The position numbers were made by a program, and so were the translations under genes. From an uncultured Methanobrevibacter sp. (GTDB lineage: Archaea > Methanobacteriota > Methanobacteria > Methanobacteriales > Methanobacteriaceae): a stretch of 64,000 nucleotides of DNA. A model generated the notes under the pieces. The model saw only the letters and a program-made list of their open reading frames with translations. It ran no database searches and had not been told where the DNA came from. Shown in pieces: positions 1 to 8,059 of the stretch (positions are counted from its first letter, which is position 1; every line of letters starts with the position of its first letter). Where the stretch lies: NCBI GenBank assembly GCA_900320515.1, contig ONSJ01000005.1:1-64000 (forward strand). Direction: 5' to 3'.

Positions 1-2
1 AC

Positions 3-65
3 GCAGCAATTAATATTCTAAACCGCTGGTTCAACGGGGATAGCCTGAAAAAATACTTAAATTAA
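3..65 (+). CDS. C-terminal tail of an IS200/IS605-family TnpB protein (truncated by window start)
   Basis: The open frame entering the window reads AAINILNRWFNGDSLKKYLN and stops. Asn-Ala-Ala-x-Asn-Ile-Leu just after the last RuvC aspartate is the classic end of TnpB (IS605 OrfB), an RNA-guided nuclease of transposons. Only about 20 residues are inside the window, so the catalytic residues cannot be checked. A perfect hairpin typical of the element's right end follows 30 bases after the stop, which supports the call. Confidence 0.55.
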   Translation, partial: AAINILNRWFNGDSLKKYLN

Positions 66-90
66 CCATTATTAAGTGAAAAAAATTCAG

Positions 91-122
91 GAATCCCCAC
101 CCTCTTTTAGGGTGGGGTGGTT
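91..122. mobile_element. Right-end hairpin of an IS605-like element
   Basis: CCCCACCC at 95-102 and GGGTGGGG at 110-117 form a perfect 8-bp stem with a 7-base loop, just downstream of the TnpB stop. In this family such a subterminal hairpin is the right-end transposase recognition structure, and the 3' end of tnpB plus this end normally gives the guide (omega) RNA, with the guide taken from the flank that begins near 122-126. The exact cleavage point is inferred. Confidence 0.5.
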
Positions 123-125
123 CAA

Positions 126-230
126 GCCTATAATGACGACAACGTTTCTATTGACAAGATCTATGACGCATTAGAAGAGTTCAACAAGTTAAACAACCTA
201 ACACCAATCGACCCATCAACACTCGAATAA
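126..230 (+). pseudogene. 3' remnant of a gene apparently interrupted by the IS605-like element
   Basis: An open frame starting directly at the presumed IS border encodes about 34 residues (beginning AYNDDNVSIDKIYDALEEF) and ends at TAA 228-230. It has no start codon or ribosome site of its own, and an in-frame stop (108-110) lies inside the IS end. It therefore reads as the C-terminal tail of a gene whose 5' part lies beyond the element, outside the window. The family is not recognised. Confidence 0.3.
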
Positions 231-324
231 TGTGAAAATCATCATTCTTTTTTTATTTTTTAAATCCTTAAAAAACAACTTTTTTAATTCCAATTAAAAC
301 ATTGCTTTTAACAGGAACACTTAA

Positions 325-487
325 AAAAATAACAGCAATACCTAAAATAATATATTGAATAGTTAATCGCGAATTCTATTAATATTCGTGAATATGTAGC
401 TGACAATCAGGATAAGAACTGTAATCAAGATGTAAATTGTTATTTCGAAATTATTGGAATTGATTGCTAAATGATATACTCCATTAA
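325..487. repeat. Copy A of a transporter-tail duplication
   Basis: Positions 366-487 match 2005-2126 with only three mismatches in 122 bases. Weaker similarity continues to about 325. On the minus strand this copy still reads in frame as the last ~40 residues of the NSS transporter at 1993-2940, ending with its own stop. The two direct copies bracket the adhesin gene 528-1829. Confidence 0.9.
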
Positions 488-511
488 AGGAACAATAATA
501 AAAAAAAGTTA

Positions 512-530
512 TAGATGCGAAAAGCATCTA
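512..530 (-). terminator. Hairpin plus T-tract terminator of the adhesin gene
   Basis: TAGATGC (512-518) pairs with GCATCTA (524-530). Read on the minus strand the hairpin includes the adhesin stop codon and is followed by a run of eight T after ATAAC. Confidence 0.6.
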
Positions 531-1829
531 TTTTTTCACTTTGGCTGTTTTTTTAACGGTTTTTTTACCGTAACTTGCCTGGTATTTAACTTTCTTTCCA
601 ACCTTAAGCTTTTTCAAGACGGCCTTTTTAACGGTTACTTTAGCAACACCCTTTTTATTAGTTTTTGCAACATACTTTTTGCCTTTGAATTTGAATGTTA
701 CCTTTTTACTTTTGGCGGCTTTCTTATCGATTTTAAGGGTTGCCTTCAAAACCAACTTTTTAGCGGATTTCTTGACGGTTGCCTTGGCAAGCTTTAGGGA
801 TATGGTCTGTTTTACAACATTGACAGTGAAAGTTTTTGAAAAGAACTTGTTGTGATAAGAATACAAGACTTTAACCTGATGCTTACCCACTTTCAAACCA
901 GAAATGACATCCTTCATGACATTGCCGGTAAAAGGCAATTCCTTTACCTTTTTTCCATCAACATAAATGCTTCCAGTAGTATCAGAAGTTGCAGGTCCCT
1001 TAAGGGTAACTGTTACGCTTTTGCCAACAGTGATTTTTGCTGCACTGATTCCTGCTGAAAATCCGGGAGTGTTGTCCTTTACATTAATTTCCTCATCCAT
1101 ATTATATGTCACGCCATTTATAATCATTTTAAAATCAAGGGTATGTGCGCCTTTTGAGAGTCCGGAAATCGGAATTTTTGCCATGCCCCCTGAAAAGGAG
1201 GTTGTAGCAAGAACACTGGTTACTCCGTTAACTCTCTCAGATACTGTTACGGTACCACTACTTTTAGGCAGGTGCTGAACCACAAAATATGCGGTTTCGC
1301 CTACAGAAACGTCAGGGGCGATTATATTCGGCAAATATTTGAAAGTCGCTAACTTATTTGCAGATTTTGGATTTGAAGCCCCGTTTTTTAAATAGTTTAG
1401 CACCACATTATGGGTGCCTGTCTGAAGACTGGCAGGCAAATTCACGCTATCTGAATAAATATTCAATTGAGTAGTCTTTTCACTTGCGCTTACGGATTTT
1501 GAATAGTATGTTACGGCATCTATCAACAGGGAGACCTTACCGTCTATATACTGGGTGTCCTTAACATAGCCGATGCTTCCCCTATTGGAATTAATAGTGG
1601 AGTCCAAATAAACTGTGGCGGAGTCGTAAGGCTCTGAAAGTACCTCTCCATCATTATCAGATGTCAATGAAGTATCTTCATCCATAACACGAGATTCTTT
1701 AACGGAATTATCCTCCTCATTATCAACCGTCAGTGTATCTTCAGAGGCAACATCTTCAGAAGCACTAACTGCACCAATTGTTAAAATAGCCAATAGACAG
1801 GCTACAAGCATTATCGTTTTTAATTTCAT
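528..1829 (-). CDS. Secreted adhesin-like protein with Ig-like repeats and a lysine-rich tail
   Basis: A surface protein of about 433 residues. The N-terminus MKLKTIMLVACLLAILTIG is a signal peptide, followed by an acidic Ser/Glu/Asp stretch (residues ~20-75), two to three Ig-like beta-sandwich segments, and a very basic tail (roughly the last 90 residues, rich in KKV/KAT motifs). The same tail style ends the giant adhesin at 35271-40517. Lysine-rich tails are common in Methanobrevibacter adhesin-like proteins and probably bind the cell wall. The start is placed at 1829 because GGAGGG lies 6 bases upstream; the ATG at 1844 contains that ribosome site. The gene lies between two copies of a transporter tail, so it may have arrived by recombination. 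Confidence 0.8.
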   Translation of the reverse strand: MKLKTIMLVACLLAILTIGAVSASEDVASEDTLTVDNEEDNSVKESRVMDEDTSLTSDNDGEVLSEPYDSATVYLDSTINSNRGSIGYVKDTQYIDGKVSLLIDAVTYYSKSVSASEKTTQLNIYSDSVNLPASLQTGTHNVVLNYLKNGASNPKSANKLATFKYLPNIIAPDVSVGETAYFVVQHLPKSSGTVTVSERVNGVTSVLATTSFSGGMAKIPISGLSKGAHTLDFKMIINGVTYNMDEEINVKDNTPGFSAGISAAKITVGKSVTVTLKGPATSDTTGSIYVDGKKVKELPFTGNVMKDVISGLKVGKHQVKVLYSYHNKFFSKTFTVNVVKQTISLKLAKATVKKSAKKLVLKATLKIDKKAAKSKKVTFKFKGKKYVAKTNKKGVAKVTVKKAVLKKLKVGKKVKYQASYGKKTVKKTAKVKK

Positions 1830-1992
1830 TTTAATTCCCTCCATTAAACATTAACCTCAAATTCAGTTTTTAATCAAAAGATATATGAATATATATTGGA
1901 GGTTCTATTTAAATTAAACATATTTGGCAGTTTTGAATATTTAATTAGATAAAATCCGTTTCAAACTTAAATAACAACAATGCCCAAATAAT

Positions 1993-2940
1993 CTATTGAT
2001 ATTTATCGTGAATTTTATTAATATTCGTGAATATGTAGCTGACAATCAGGATAAGAACTGTAATCAAGATGTAAATTGTTATTTCGAAATTATTGGAATT
2101 GATTGCTAAATTATATACTCCATTAATCCAGAGGAATGATAAAAATACCGGCAATATGTATTTGAGTATACATACCCATGTTTTTCCAACTTTCAACCTG
2201 TTGTTCTCATTCAGTATAGGAATTACATTTTCAATATCATAGAACCATGTAAATATTATGCACTGAAGTATGATTAATAGGATAATCCAAAATTCGGTTA
2301 GAAATCCGTCTACAACATTGATTAGATAACTGCTGATGGCTGTTGTGAACAATAAGGATAGCAGGCATCCGAATATTGATATTAGGGTTACTATTTTTTT
2401 ACGTGACCAACCTATTTTGTGGTATAGTGAATTAATCAAAGTTTCAAGCTCAGCCATTGAAGAAGTTATTCCTGCAAATAGTATTGATATGAACAGCATT
2501 GGCGCAAGTACATGTCCAATTGGACCCATGGCTTCGAAAATCCTTGGAAGCACTACAAATACCAGTCCTGTTCCTTCGCTGACGAGTGGGGTCAATGGTG
2601 TTCCTGAAGTATAGGTCATGTATCCTAGAATGGAAAAAATTCCAAATGCGATAACCAGTTCAAATGCACAATTTGCAAAAACAACAATGAGAACGTTATC
2701 GGCCAATTTGGATCCTTCAGGCAGGTAACTTGCATATGTCAGTGAAATTGACTCTCCCATACTCAGCGTGAAAACAATCTGTGAAAATGCTGCAAGCCAA
2801 ATGTTTACATCAAAAAGCAGGTCCCATTCAGGTGTCAGCAGTGCATTTATTCCAATGTATGCCCCCGGAAGTGTCAGCGCATAGATGATGATAAATGCCA
2901 TTAAAATTAAGAATATATAAATATTTTTGAAATATAACAT
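1993..2940 (-). CDS. Truncated sodium:neurotransmitter symporter (NSS/SNF) family protein
   Basis: A 315-residue membrane protein with about eight hydrophobic helices. The segment IWLAAFSQIVFTLSMG followed by YASYLP, then DNVLIVVFANCAFELVIAFG, matches the middle of NSS (LeuT-fold) transporters, which carry amino acids with sodium. Family members have about 450-500 residues and 11-12 helices. The first helices, including TM1 with substrate and sodium ligands, are missing, and no coding continuation is visible upstream; IS-end remnant sequence (3013-3142) lies there instead. It is probably a 5'-truncated pseudogene, although an open frame remains. Its last 122 bases are duplicated at 366-487. 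Confidence 0.7.
   Translation of the reverse strand: MLYFKNIYIFLILMAFIIIYALTLPGAYIGINALLTPEWDLLFDVNIWLAAFSQIVFTLSMGESISLTYASYLPEGSKLADNVLIVVFANCAFELVIAFGIFSILGYMTYTSGTPLTPLVSEGTGLVFVVLPRIFEAMGPIGHVLAPMLFISILFAGITSSMAELETLINSLYHKIGWSRKKIVTLISIFGCLLSLLFTTAISSYLINVVDGFLTEFWIILLIILQCIIFTWFYDIENVIPILNENNRLKVGKTWVCILKYILPVFLSFLWINGVYNLAINSNNFEITIYILITVLILIVSYIFTNINKIHDKYQ
2005..2126. repeat. Copy B of the transporter-tail duplication
   Basis: This is the genuine 3' end of the NSS gene, matching 366-487 at 119 of 122 positions in the same orientation, 1639 bases apart. Confidence 0.9.
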
Positions 2941-3012
2941 CTGAATTTAACGTTTTTCCCAGTTGTTTCATTACTATTTTTTATCAAATATAATGACTTG
3001 AATCTTTCGAAA

Positions 3013-3142
3013 TCCATAATGCTGAAGCACTTCTTCAATATTTTTCTGGTTTGTCCTGACTGCAGTCAAGACTTGCTGTCATTACATGAGTTAACTTACA
3101 TTTTGCAATGTTTAAATTGTTTCATTTTCTTGACAGTTAACT
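3013..3142. mobile_element. IS-end remnant, copy 1
   Basis: About 130 bases from TCCATAATGCTGAAGC to GACAGTTAACT are closely similar to 4295-4424 in the same orientation. Both contain two AGTTAACT-type motifs near the outer end and, on the minus strand, the start of the same protein (QDK..KNIEEVLQHYG), here with a frameshift. It is probably the left end plus transposase N-terminus of a decayed insertion sequence. The family is not identified. Confidence 0.55.
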
Positions 3143-3355
3143 ATAAATATTATATTTCAGTGAAAGCAATTTTACAATGTTATAACAATTTAACAGAGTC
3201 ACTACAATTTAATTAAGTTTAAATAAGATGAATACAATAAGAATTAATAATTATTAATGAATTATAGTTATTATAATTTAAAATAGACTCTGGAGAATAA
3301 TTCATATGTTAGTATTCACTTTATATTTGCATAATCTAAAATAAAATTATAAATA

Positions 3356-3366
3356 CTTTATATAAC
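3356..3366 (+). promoter_or_regulatory. TATA box of the vapBC pair
   Basis: CTTTATATAAC lies about 40 bases before the vapB start, giving a short leader that contains AAAGGTGAT as ribosome site. Confidence 0.4.
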
Positions 3367-3400
3367 ATATTTTATTTTATATAATTAAAGGTGATTTATA

Positions 3401-3637
3401 ATGTATGCAATTACAAAAGTTAGTTCTAGCAATCAAGTTGTTGTGCCCGCAGATTTTAGAAAATATTATGACATATCTGCAGGTGATGAAATCTCCTGGA
3501 CAAATACTGAGGAGGGAATACTCTTGAAAATTGAAAAAAAAGTTACTGAAGAAGATATAATTGGGATGATAAAAAAAGAATTGCCGTATAATAGTGTTGA
3601 AATAAAAAAGAGAGGATCAAAAGGCTTAAAATGGTGA
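3401..3637 (+). CDS. AbrB/MazE-type antitoxin (VapB-like)
   Basis: 78 residues. The N-terminal half (AITKVSSSNQVVVPADFRKYYDIS.GDEI) is the swapped-hairpin AbrB/MazE fold that binds DNA. The charged C-terminal half is the usual toxin-wrapping segment. It should neutralise the PIN nuclease encoded 4 bases downstream and repress the shared promoter. AAAGGTGAT is placed correctly before the ATG. The pair is flanked on both sides by remnants of the same IS end. Confidence 0.8.
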   Translation: MYAITKVSSSNQVVVPADFRKYYDISAGDEISWTNTEEGILLKIEKKVTEEDIIGMIKKELPYNSVEIKKRGSKGLKW

Positions 3638-3641
3638 TATT

Positions 3642-4028
3642 TTGATTTTTGTAGACGCATCATATATCATTGCATTAATTATCGAAAAAGACCAATGGCA
3701 TGAAGATGCAATTAAATTGCTGGGAAGGTTAAAATCAGAAGAGAAGATAATAACGGAAGCAATGATAATTGAATCAATAAATCTTATTGGAAGCTGTCAT
3801 GGTGGAAAGGTCGGTTATATGACTTTTAAATACATCAAAGACAATTTCACAATTTTTAAATCCGAAACATTGCTGGAAGAATCATTACGATATTACCTTA
3901 AATTTGATGGAACCTTGTCCCTAGCAGATTGTACTGCAATTCATGCAATGAAAGAAAATCAGATTTATGAGATACTCTCATTTGATGATGATTTTGATAA
4001 GGTTGATGGAATTTTAAGATTGCATTAA
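3642..4028 (+). CDS. PIN-domain ribonuclease toxin (VapC-like)
   Basis: 128 residues, the usual VapC length. The acidic PIN residues are visible: D5 in FVDASY, E44 in IIES, D96 in LADCTA, and D115/D117 in SFDDDF, which bind the metal ions for RNA cleavage. The start is TTG at 3642. The vapB stop and a GGTGAT ribosome site overlap just before it, implying translational coupling. It is expected to be a sequence-specific RNase held inactive by the upstream antitoxin. Confidence 0.85.
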   Translation: MIFVDASYIIALIIEKDQWHEDAIKLLGRLKSEEKIITEAMIIESINLIGSCHGGKVGYMTFKYIKDNFTIFKSETLLEESLRYYLKFDGTLSLADCTAIHAMKENQIYEILSFDDDFDKVDGILRLH

Positions 4029-4165
4029 ATTTCCTCATCCTAAAAGTATATTTCTTTTTTTAAGTGTTGTTTTGAAATTTCTCATCTTTTTCATGTATGG
4101 CCCTATTTTAGTTAATGTGGATTGATTTACTCTATTCGTTAGCACTACTTCATTTATTTTCAGAC

Positions 4166-4351
4166 TTAAATACTTTTTTGAAAAAACAACCATGACAGAT
4201 TGGAACTATCAGAAAATTGGCTGTTTTCGGTCAATGTTTCATGTTCACTATTTTCCAAATCTTTGGCAGATAATGAATGTTGAAGTTTGACGAGTCCATA
4301 ATGCTGAAGCACTTCTTCAATATTTTTAATTTGTTTGTCTTGAACTTGCAC
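4166..4351 (-). pseudogene. N-terminal fragment of an IS-encoded protein
   Basis: An open frame of 61 residues begins MQVQDKQIKNIEEVLQHYG. The same N-terminus occurs, frameshifted, at 3013-3100, so both belong to a repeated mobile sequence. The latter half is polar and not recognised. It is too short for a transposase, so it is read as a broken copy. Confidence 0.4.
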
Positions 4352-4424
4352 TCAAGACTTACTATACATGAGTTAACTTACATTTTGCAATTTTTAAATT
4401 GTTTCATTTATTTGACAGTTAACT
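4295..4424. mobile_element. IS-end remnant, copy 2
   Basis: Same sequence and orientation as 3013-3142. Its outer end (GACAGTTAACT) abuts a short coding remnant at 4422-4481, as if the element had inserted in a gene. Confidence 0.55.
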
Positions 4425-4481
4425 TATGAAGTATTGATTGAAACTCTTGATGGTGAAAGATATGCTCCAATTATATTTTAG
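4422..4481 (+). pseudogene. Short 3' coding remnant next to the IS end
   Basis: Directly after the IS-like end, a frame without start codon reads LTYEVLIETLDGERYAPIIF and stops at 4479-4481. It looks like the tail of an interrupted gene of unknown family. The rest of 4482-4711 is AT-rich with no convincing gene. Confidence 0.3.
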
Positions 4482-4711
4482 TGTAGTGCGGCCATTTGTT
4501 TAGTTTCAAAATTTGAAAAATTTAAGATTAAAAATAGTAGTCTTTATAAATAACTAGTATGATTGAAGGGATTAGTCTTTTAGAACTATTAAATGTTGGT
4601 TAATAGATTGGAGGTTGACAATTCATCCTCACCCCAAATAGGAGAAGGTATCCTTGCCAAATTAAAGATAAATTGTATTTAAATAATTCTAAGGAATTTG
4701 AGAATTTGAAT

Positions 4712-5389
4712 TCACTTTTTATCCTGGTTTTCGTAATAGATGTGTCCTGACCTCTCAAGGTCCAGGAGGTTAAATTTTGTATTGTTCTCTGGCTTAGGAT
4801 CGTCAAATTGAATAAATTCTATCACAAAATCAGGATCGATTTCCATAATCTTTTCGGACAGTAATTCTTTTAATTGCATTAGATTCTCTTGGCTGCGACA
4901 GAGCAGATAAATACCTTCAGGCTTATTATTAAGGTTTTCATAGTGTTGACCTTCCATGAGGCGGAAATTAGGCTTATATCCTCTGCAGATTCCAAATTCT
5001 GATTTCAAATTTTTCAATTCGTCAATCTTTTCATAAGTGCCCTCTTTTATAAAATTCATATTGTCGAATTTTATGCTGAGTTCACCTACGAATTTGAGAT
5101 ATACAAGCAGTTCCCCAGTGTTCTCGTCTCTTATTGCATAGTTGCTGATTAACTGGTCTATTTCATTGACCAATTCTTTAAATTTTTCATCTAAACTGGA
5201 TTCATCTTCAGCTTCCAGTTTGAAAAAGGTCATATCCTCAATAACTTCATTTTTAACTGGTTCCATATCAAAATAGATATGTGATGAAGATCTAAAGGAC
5301 ACTGTTGCATATTTACGTATGATATTGTTAATATCCGGAATTTTTTCTGTTTCCAGATTTGTAATTGCATAATTTTTTTTGACTGCCAT
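4712..5389 (-). CDS. Hypothetical cytoplasmic protein
   Basis: 225 residues, acidic, no signal peptide, membrane segment or cysteine cluster. The pattern of alternating beta strands and helices (for example YATVSFRSSSHIYFDMEP, YLKFVGELSIKFDNMNF, PEGIYLLCRSQENLMQLKEL) suggests a compact alpha/beta fold, perhaps with two related halves. I do not recognise the family. It stands alone between the IS remnants and the integrase, so it may be part of the accessory region. Confidence 0.6.
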   Translation of the reverse strand: MAVKKNYAITNLETEKIPDINNIIRKYATVSFRSSSHIYFDMEPVKNEVIEDMTFFKLEAEDESSLDEKFKELVNEIDQLISNYAIRDENTGELLVYLKFVGELSIKFDNMNFIKEGTYEKIDELKNLKSEFGICRGYKPNFRLMEGQHYENLNNKPEGIYLLCRSQENLMQLKELLSEKIMEIDPDFVIEFIQFDDPKPENNTKFNLLDLERSGHIYYENQDKK

Positions 5390-5661
5390 GATTTAATATA
5401 TTATACTTGTGTTATAATAAATATTTTCTACATGAAGTGAATCCCAGTTTTGAATATTTCAATGCAAAATTCATTTCATCAAAAATAAAATTTTCAATTA
5501 AAAGTTTCAACTGCAATTCTTATTACTTTTTACAACATTATTATTATGAATCCTAAAATTGAAGAAAATACCATTTTGAAACCACTTGATGTATATGTGT
5601 TACCTTACTTTCAACATTTCTCCTGAAACTCCCAAATTGTCCTAATTTAATATATAAAGAA

Positions 5662-5690
5662 AACGTATATTTTATGTAATAATATACGTT
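5662..5690. promoter_or_regulatory. 10-bp perfect inverted repeat upstream of the integrase
   Basis: AACGTATATT (5662-5671) and AATATACGTT (5681-5690) are exact reverse complements separated by 9 bases. It lies about 90 bases before the integrase start and upstream of its TATA box. It could be a recombinase core site or an operator. Confidence 0.6.
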
Positions 5691-5710
5691 AATAATGAAA
5701 AGATACGAAG

Positions 5711-5722
5711 TCTTTATATACT
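5711..5722 (+). promoter_or_regulatory. TATA box of the integrase gene
   Basis: TCTTTATATACT lies about 60 bases before the start. The ribosome site AGGGGG sits just before ATG 5781 in a small GGGGGC/GCC hairpin. Confidence 0.4.
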
Positions 5723-5780
5723 AAAAAAATCAATAGTATAACCAGGGTTTGAGTAAATATATTTAGGGGGCAAAAAGCCT

Positions 5781-6860
5781 ATGATCGAAGTCAATGAGCT
5801 AAACGACTACCTAGATGAATACTTGGAAGAAAAGCAAGAGGTAAAAAACTTAACAAAAGAAACTATCGAAAAGCAAACATTCAACATATCCAAATTCATA
5901 GAATATTTGGAATCAAACGGAATAGATGAATTGAATGACAAAAATGTCAAAAAGCAATTGAGACATTACCGTAGACACTGCCTGAAGCAGAGAGGAAACA
6001 AAAGGACCACTGTTAAAACATATATGATGAACATTCTGGAATTCATAAACTCAGAAGACGTTCAGGAAGAAATCCAGCATGAAACCATCAAAATGAAGGA
6101 TATCATTGAAGTAAAGGCAGAAGATCCTGAAACCGCCAAAAAAAGAATTGAAAAAATCTCTCTAACATGGCAGCAATCCAATTTCTTTTTAGATACCATC
6201 AAACAGAGCGGCAACGTTAGAGATTATGCGATTTGCAGGACATTCATTGATTCCGGGATGAGGCTGAAGGAACTGGTCCTACTGAACAAAACCGATATTC
6301 AGGTTCCTTTGAATGATGACGGACTTTACGTGATGCCTGAAGACACCAACGAATTCATTGATGTTTATCTGCGTGCAGAAACCACCAAAGGTGAGCTGAA
6401 GGACCGTACCACCTTCATTACCTATGACACACTTGAAAGTTTAAACGACATGATGAGGGAAAGGACCACAAAACTCAGAAAAAACACTAATGGAGTGTAT
6501 AGGCCAATAATTCAGCGAAAAAAGGCTGATGAAGAAAGGGTGCGCGAGGAGCTTTTCACTAACATCAAGGGAAAACGCATTGGAAAGCGTGCAGTTCAGG
6601 ATATTGTCAAAAAGCATGCCCGTGAATGTGATGAGCGAATAAGCACACAGGGATTCGATTGTCCGATAAACTACACCAAAAATGTCAGTGTGCATATTCT
6701 AAGACACACCGCATTGTCCCATTATGCCGAAATACTTACTGTTGCAGAGGTACAGTCAATTGCAGGGCATTCCAACTCGCAAACAACAGACAAGTACATA
6801 CACATTGACCGTGAGCAAATGAAACATAAACTGAAGGCAAATTCCAATAAATTTTTATAA
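5781..6860 (+). CDS. Tyrosine recombinase / integrase
   Basis: 359 residues. Residues 1-110 form a SAM-like core-binding domain (LDEYLEEKQEVKNLTKETI). The catalytic domain follows, with Arg in DSGMRLKEL, the HILRH box, GHS, and the nucleophile Tyr in TTDKYIHID, so the R-H-R-H-Y set is essentially complete. It performs site-specific strand exchange, either for an integrated element or as a Xer-like enzyme. No phage structural genes are nearby. The inverted repeat at 5662-5690 is a candidate site. Confidence 0.88.
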   Translation: MIEVNELNDYLDEYLEEKQEVKNLTKETIEKQTFNISKFIEYLESNGIDELNDKNVKKQLRHYRRHCLKQRGNKRTTVKTYMMNILEFINSEDVQEEIQHETIKMKDIIEVKAEDPETAKKRIEKISLTWQQSNFFLDTIKQSGNVRDYAICRTFIDSGMRLKELVLLNKTDIQVPLNDDGLYVMPEDTNEFIDVYLRAETTKGELKDRTTFITYDTLESLNDMMRERTTKLRKNTNGVYRPIIQRKKADEERVREELFTNIKGKRIGKRAVQDIVKKHARECDERISTQGFDCPINYTKNVSVHILRHTALSHYAEILTVAEVQSIAGHSNSQTTDKYIHIDREQMKHKLKANSNKFL

Positions 6861-6940
6861 ATTTTTCATACAATCAATACAAAAATTAATCTAATTTAAA
6901 TACTACATTAATCAAATATAATATTAAAACAATTTTAATA

Positions 6941-7936
6941 ATGATATGTATGAATTTAAAGAAAAAAATTTTTGTATTGGGTATTTTCATAATTTTTATT
7001 TCAATATGTGGGATTTATGCTATGAGCAATCCCCATAATAGCGATGCATTGCCCCTACTTTTGAATGAAACCGATGAATCAGGCTGTTGTTCAGTTGTAT
7101 TACAACTTGAAGGAAATGACACAATCATGTCCTACAGGCGTGATGCCAATCTGACCGCCGATATTCACATTGAACAAGTTGATTGGCATGGCCATCCTGC
7201 AATCAAACAGTATAAAACTGATCACGGCTATTTTAACCACATTATCGTAACCAATGATGGTTGGGTAATCGGATTAGGAGGCGTTGATGACGGTGAAGAT
7301 AATCAAAGATGTGAAAATATTACCTCTAAAATGATTTCAAACGATTATAGCATATCAGAATCTAAATTAAAAGAAATTCAAGAAATTAAAAAGGACTACA
7401 AAAAAGGACATGTCATTATCAAGGCACCTAATGGAAATTATGGTTTTGCCACCGATGAAAAGTTTAAAATAGATAAGCTCGAACCTGGAGAATACATTTC
7501 CCTGCCAAACAAGTATGAATATTCCAGATCAGGCAAAATTCCTTTAAATACTACTGATAAAGTTAAATCAATGGTTGAATTAGCCCAATCTGATTTGTTT
7601 GGTCTTAATAGACGTGATGTATTTGTTTATGATTTCCATACTAATGAAACTGGAAATACAACTGATATTTACCTTTCAAATGATGACGGATCATTAGCAG
7701 AGGCAGATACAAAAGACTGCAATGACGATGTTTTCTTCAATAATACCAAATATGAGGGTTCAAAGCTTCCTTTAGGTCCAAAATATGAAAAGATTGGTTC
7801 AATCACTTTTGACAATCCAAATTCAAGTTTTAATAATCTAAATATATTATTGATTATCGTTGGATTCGTATTTTTCGTTGCATTATTATTCTTCCTTGTA
7901 TTGAAAGTAGTGAAATCCATTCGACACAGAAAATGA
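6941..7936 (+). CDS. Secreted, C-terminally anchored protein with a conserved-looking Cys-Cys motif
   Basis: 331 residues. Hydrophobic signal/anchor at residues 9-28 (IFVLGIFIIFISICGIYAM), a large extracellular domain with several N-x-S/T sites, then a C-terminal membrane helix (~303-323) and a basic end. The extracellular part begins with ESGCCSVVLQ and contains SYRRDANLTA, GYFNHIIVTNDGW and IGLGG. A cysteine at the start of a beta strand plus Arg-Asp and Asn-Asp-Gly motifs recalls Ntn hydrolases, but this is speculation. ATG 6950 is an alternative start; neither has a clear ribosome site. Confidence 0.65.
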   Translation: MICMNLKKKIFVLGIFIIFISICGIYAMSNPHNSDALPLLLNETDESGCCSVVLQLEGNDTIMSYRRDANLTADIHIEQVDWHGHPAIKQYKTDHGYFNHIIVTNDGWVIGLGGVDDGEDNQRCENITSKMISNDYSISESKLKEIQEIKKDYKKGHVIIKAPNGNYGFATDEKFKIDKLEPGEYISLPNKYEYSRSGKIPLNTTDKVKSMVELAQSDLFGLNRRDVFVYDFHTNETGNTTDIYLSNDDGSLAEADTKDCNDDVFFNNTKYEGSKLPLGPKYEKIGSITFDNPNSSFNNLNILLIIVGFVFFVALLFFLVLKVVKSIRHRK

Positions 7937-8059
7937 CACTGAAATTTATTAAAATTCATGAAATTTATTAAAAAACAGAAAAATTTAACGAAAATAGTCT
8001 ATTTCACCAACTTGATATATATGGAGCTATTGATTTAAAGCATTTTCTCAATATTACTT

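Noticed and set aside
4600-4806. Minus-strand 68-residue open frame
   Set aside because: Overlaps the 3' end of the 225-residue gene in another frame and has no ribosome site or recognisable content.
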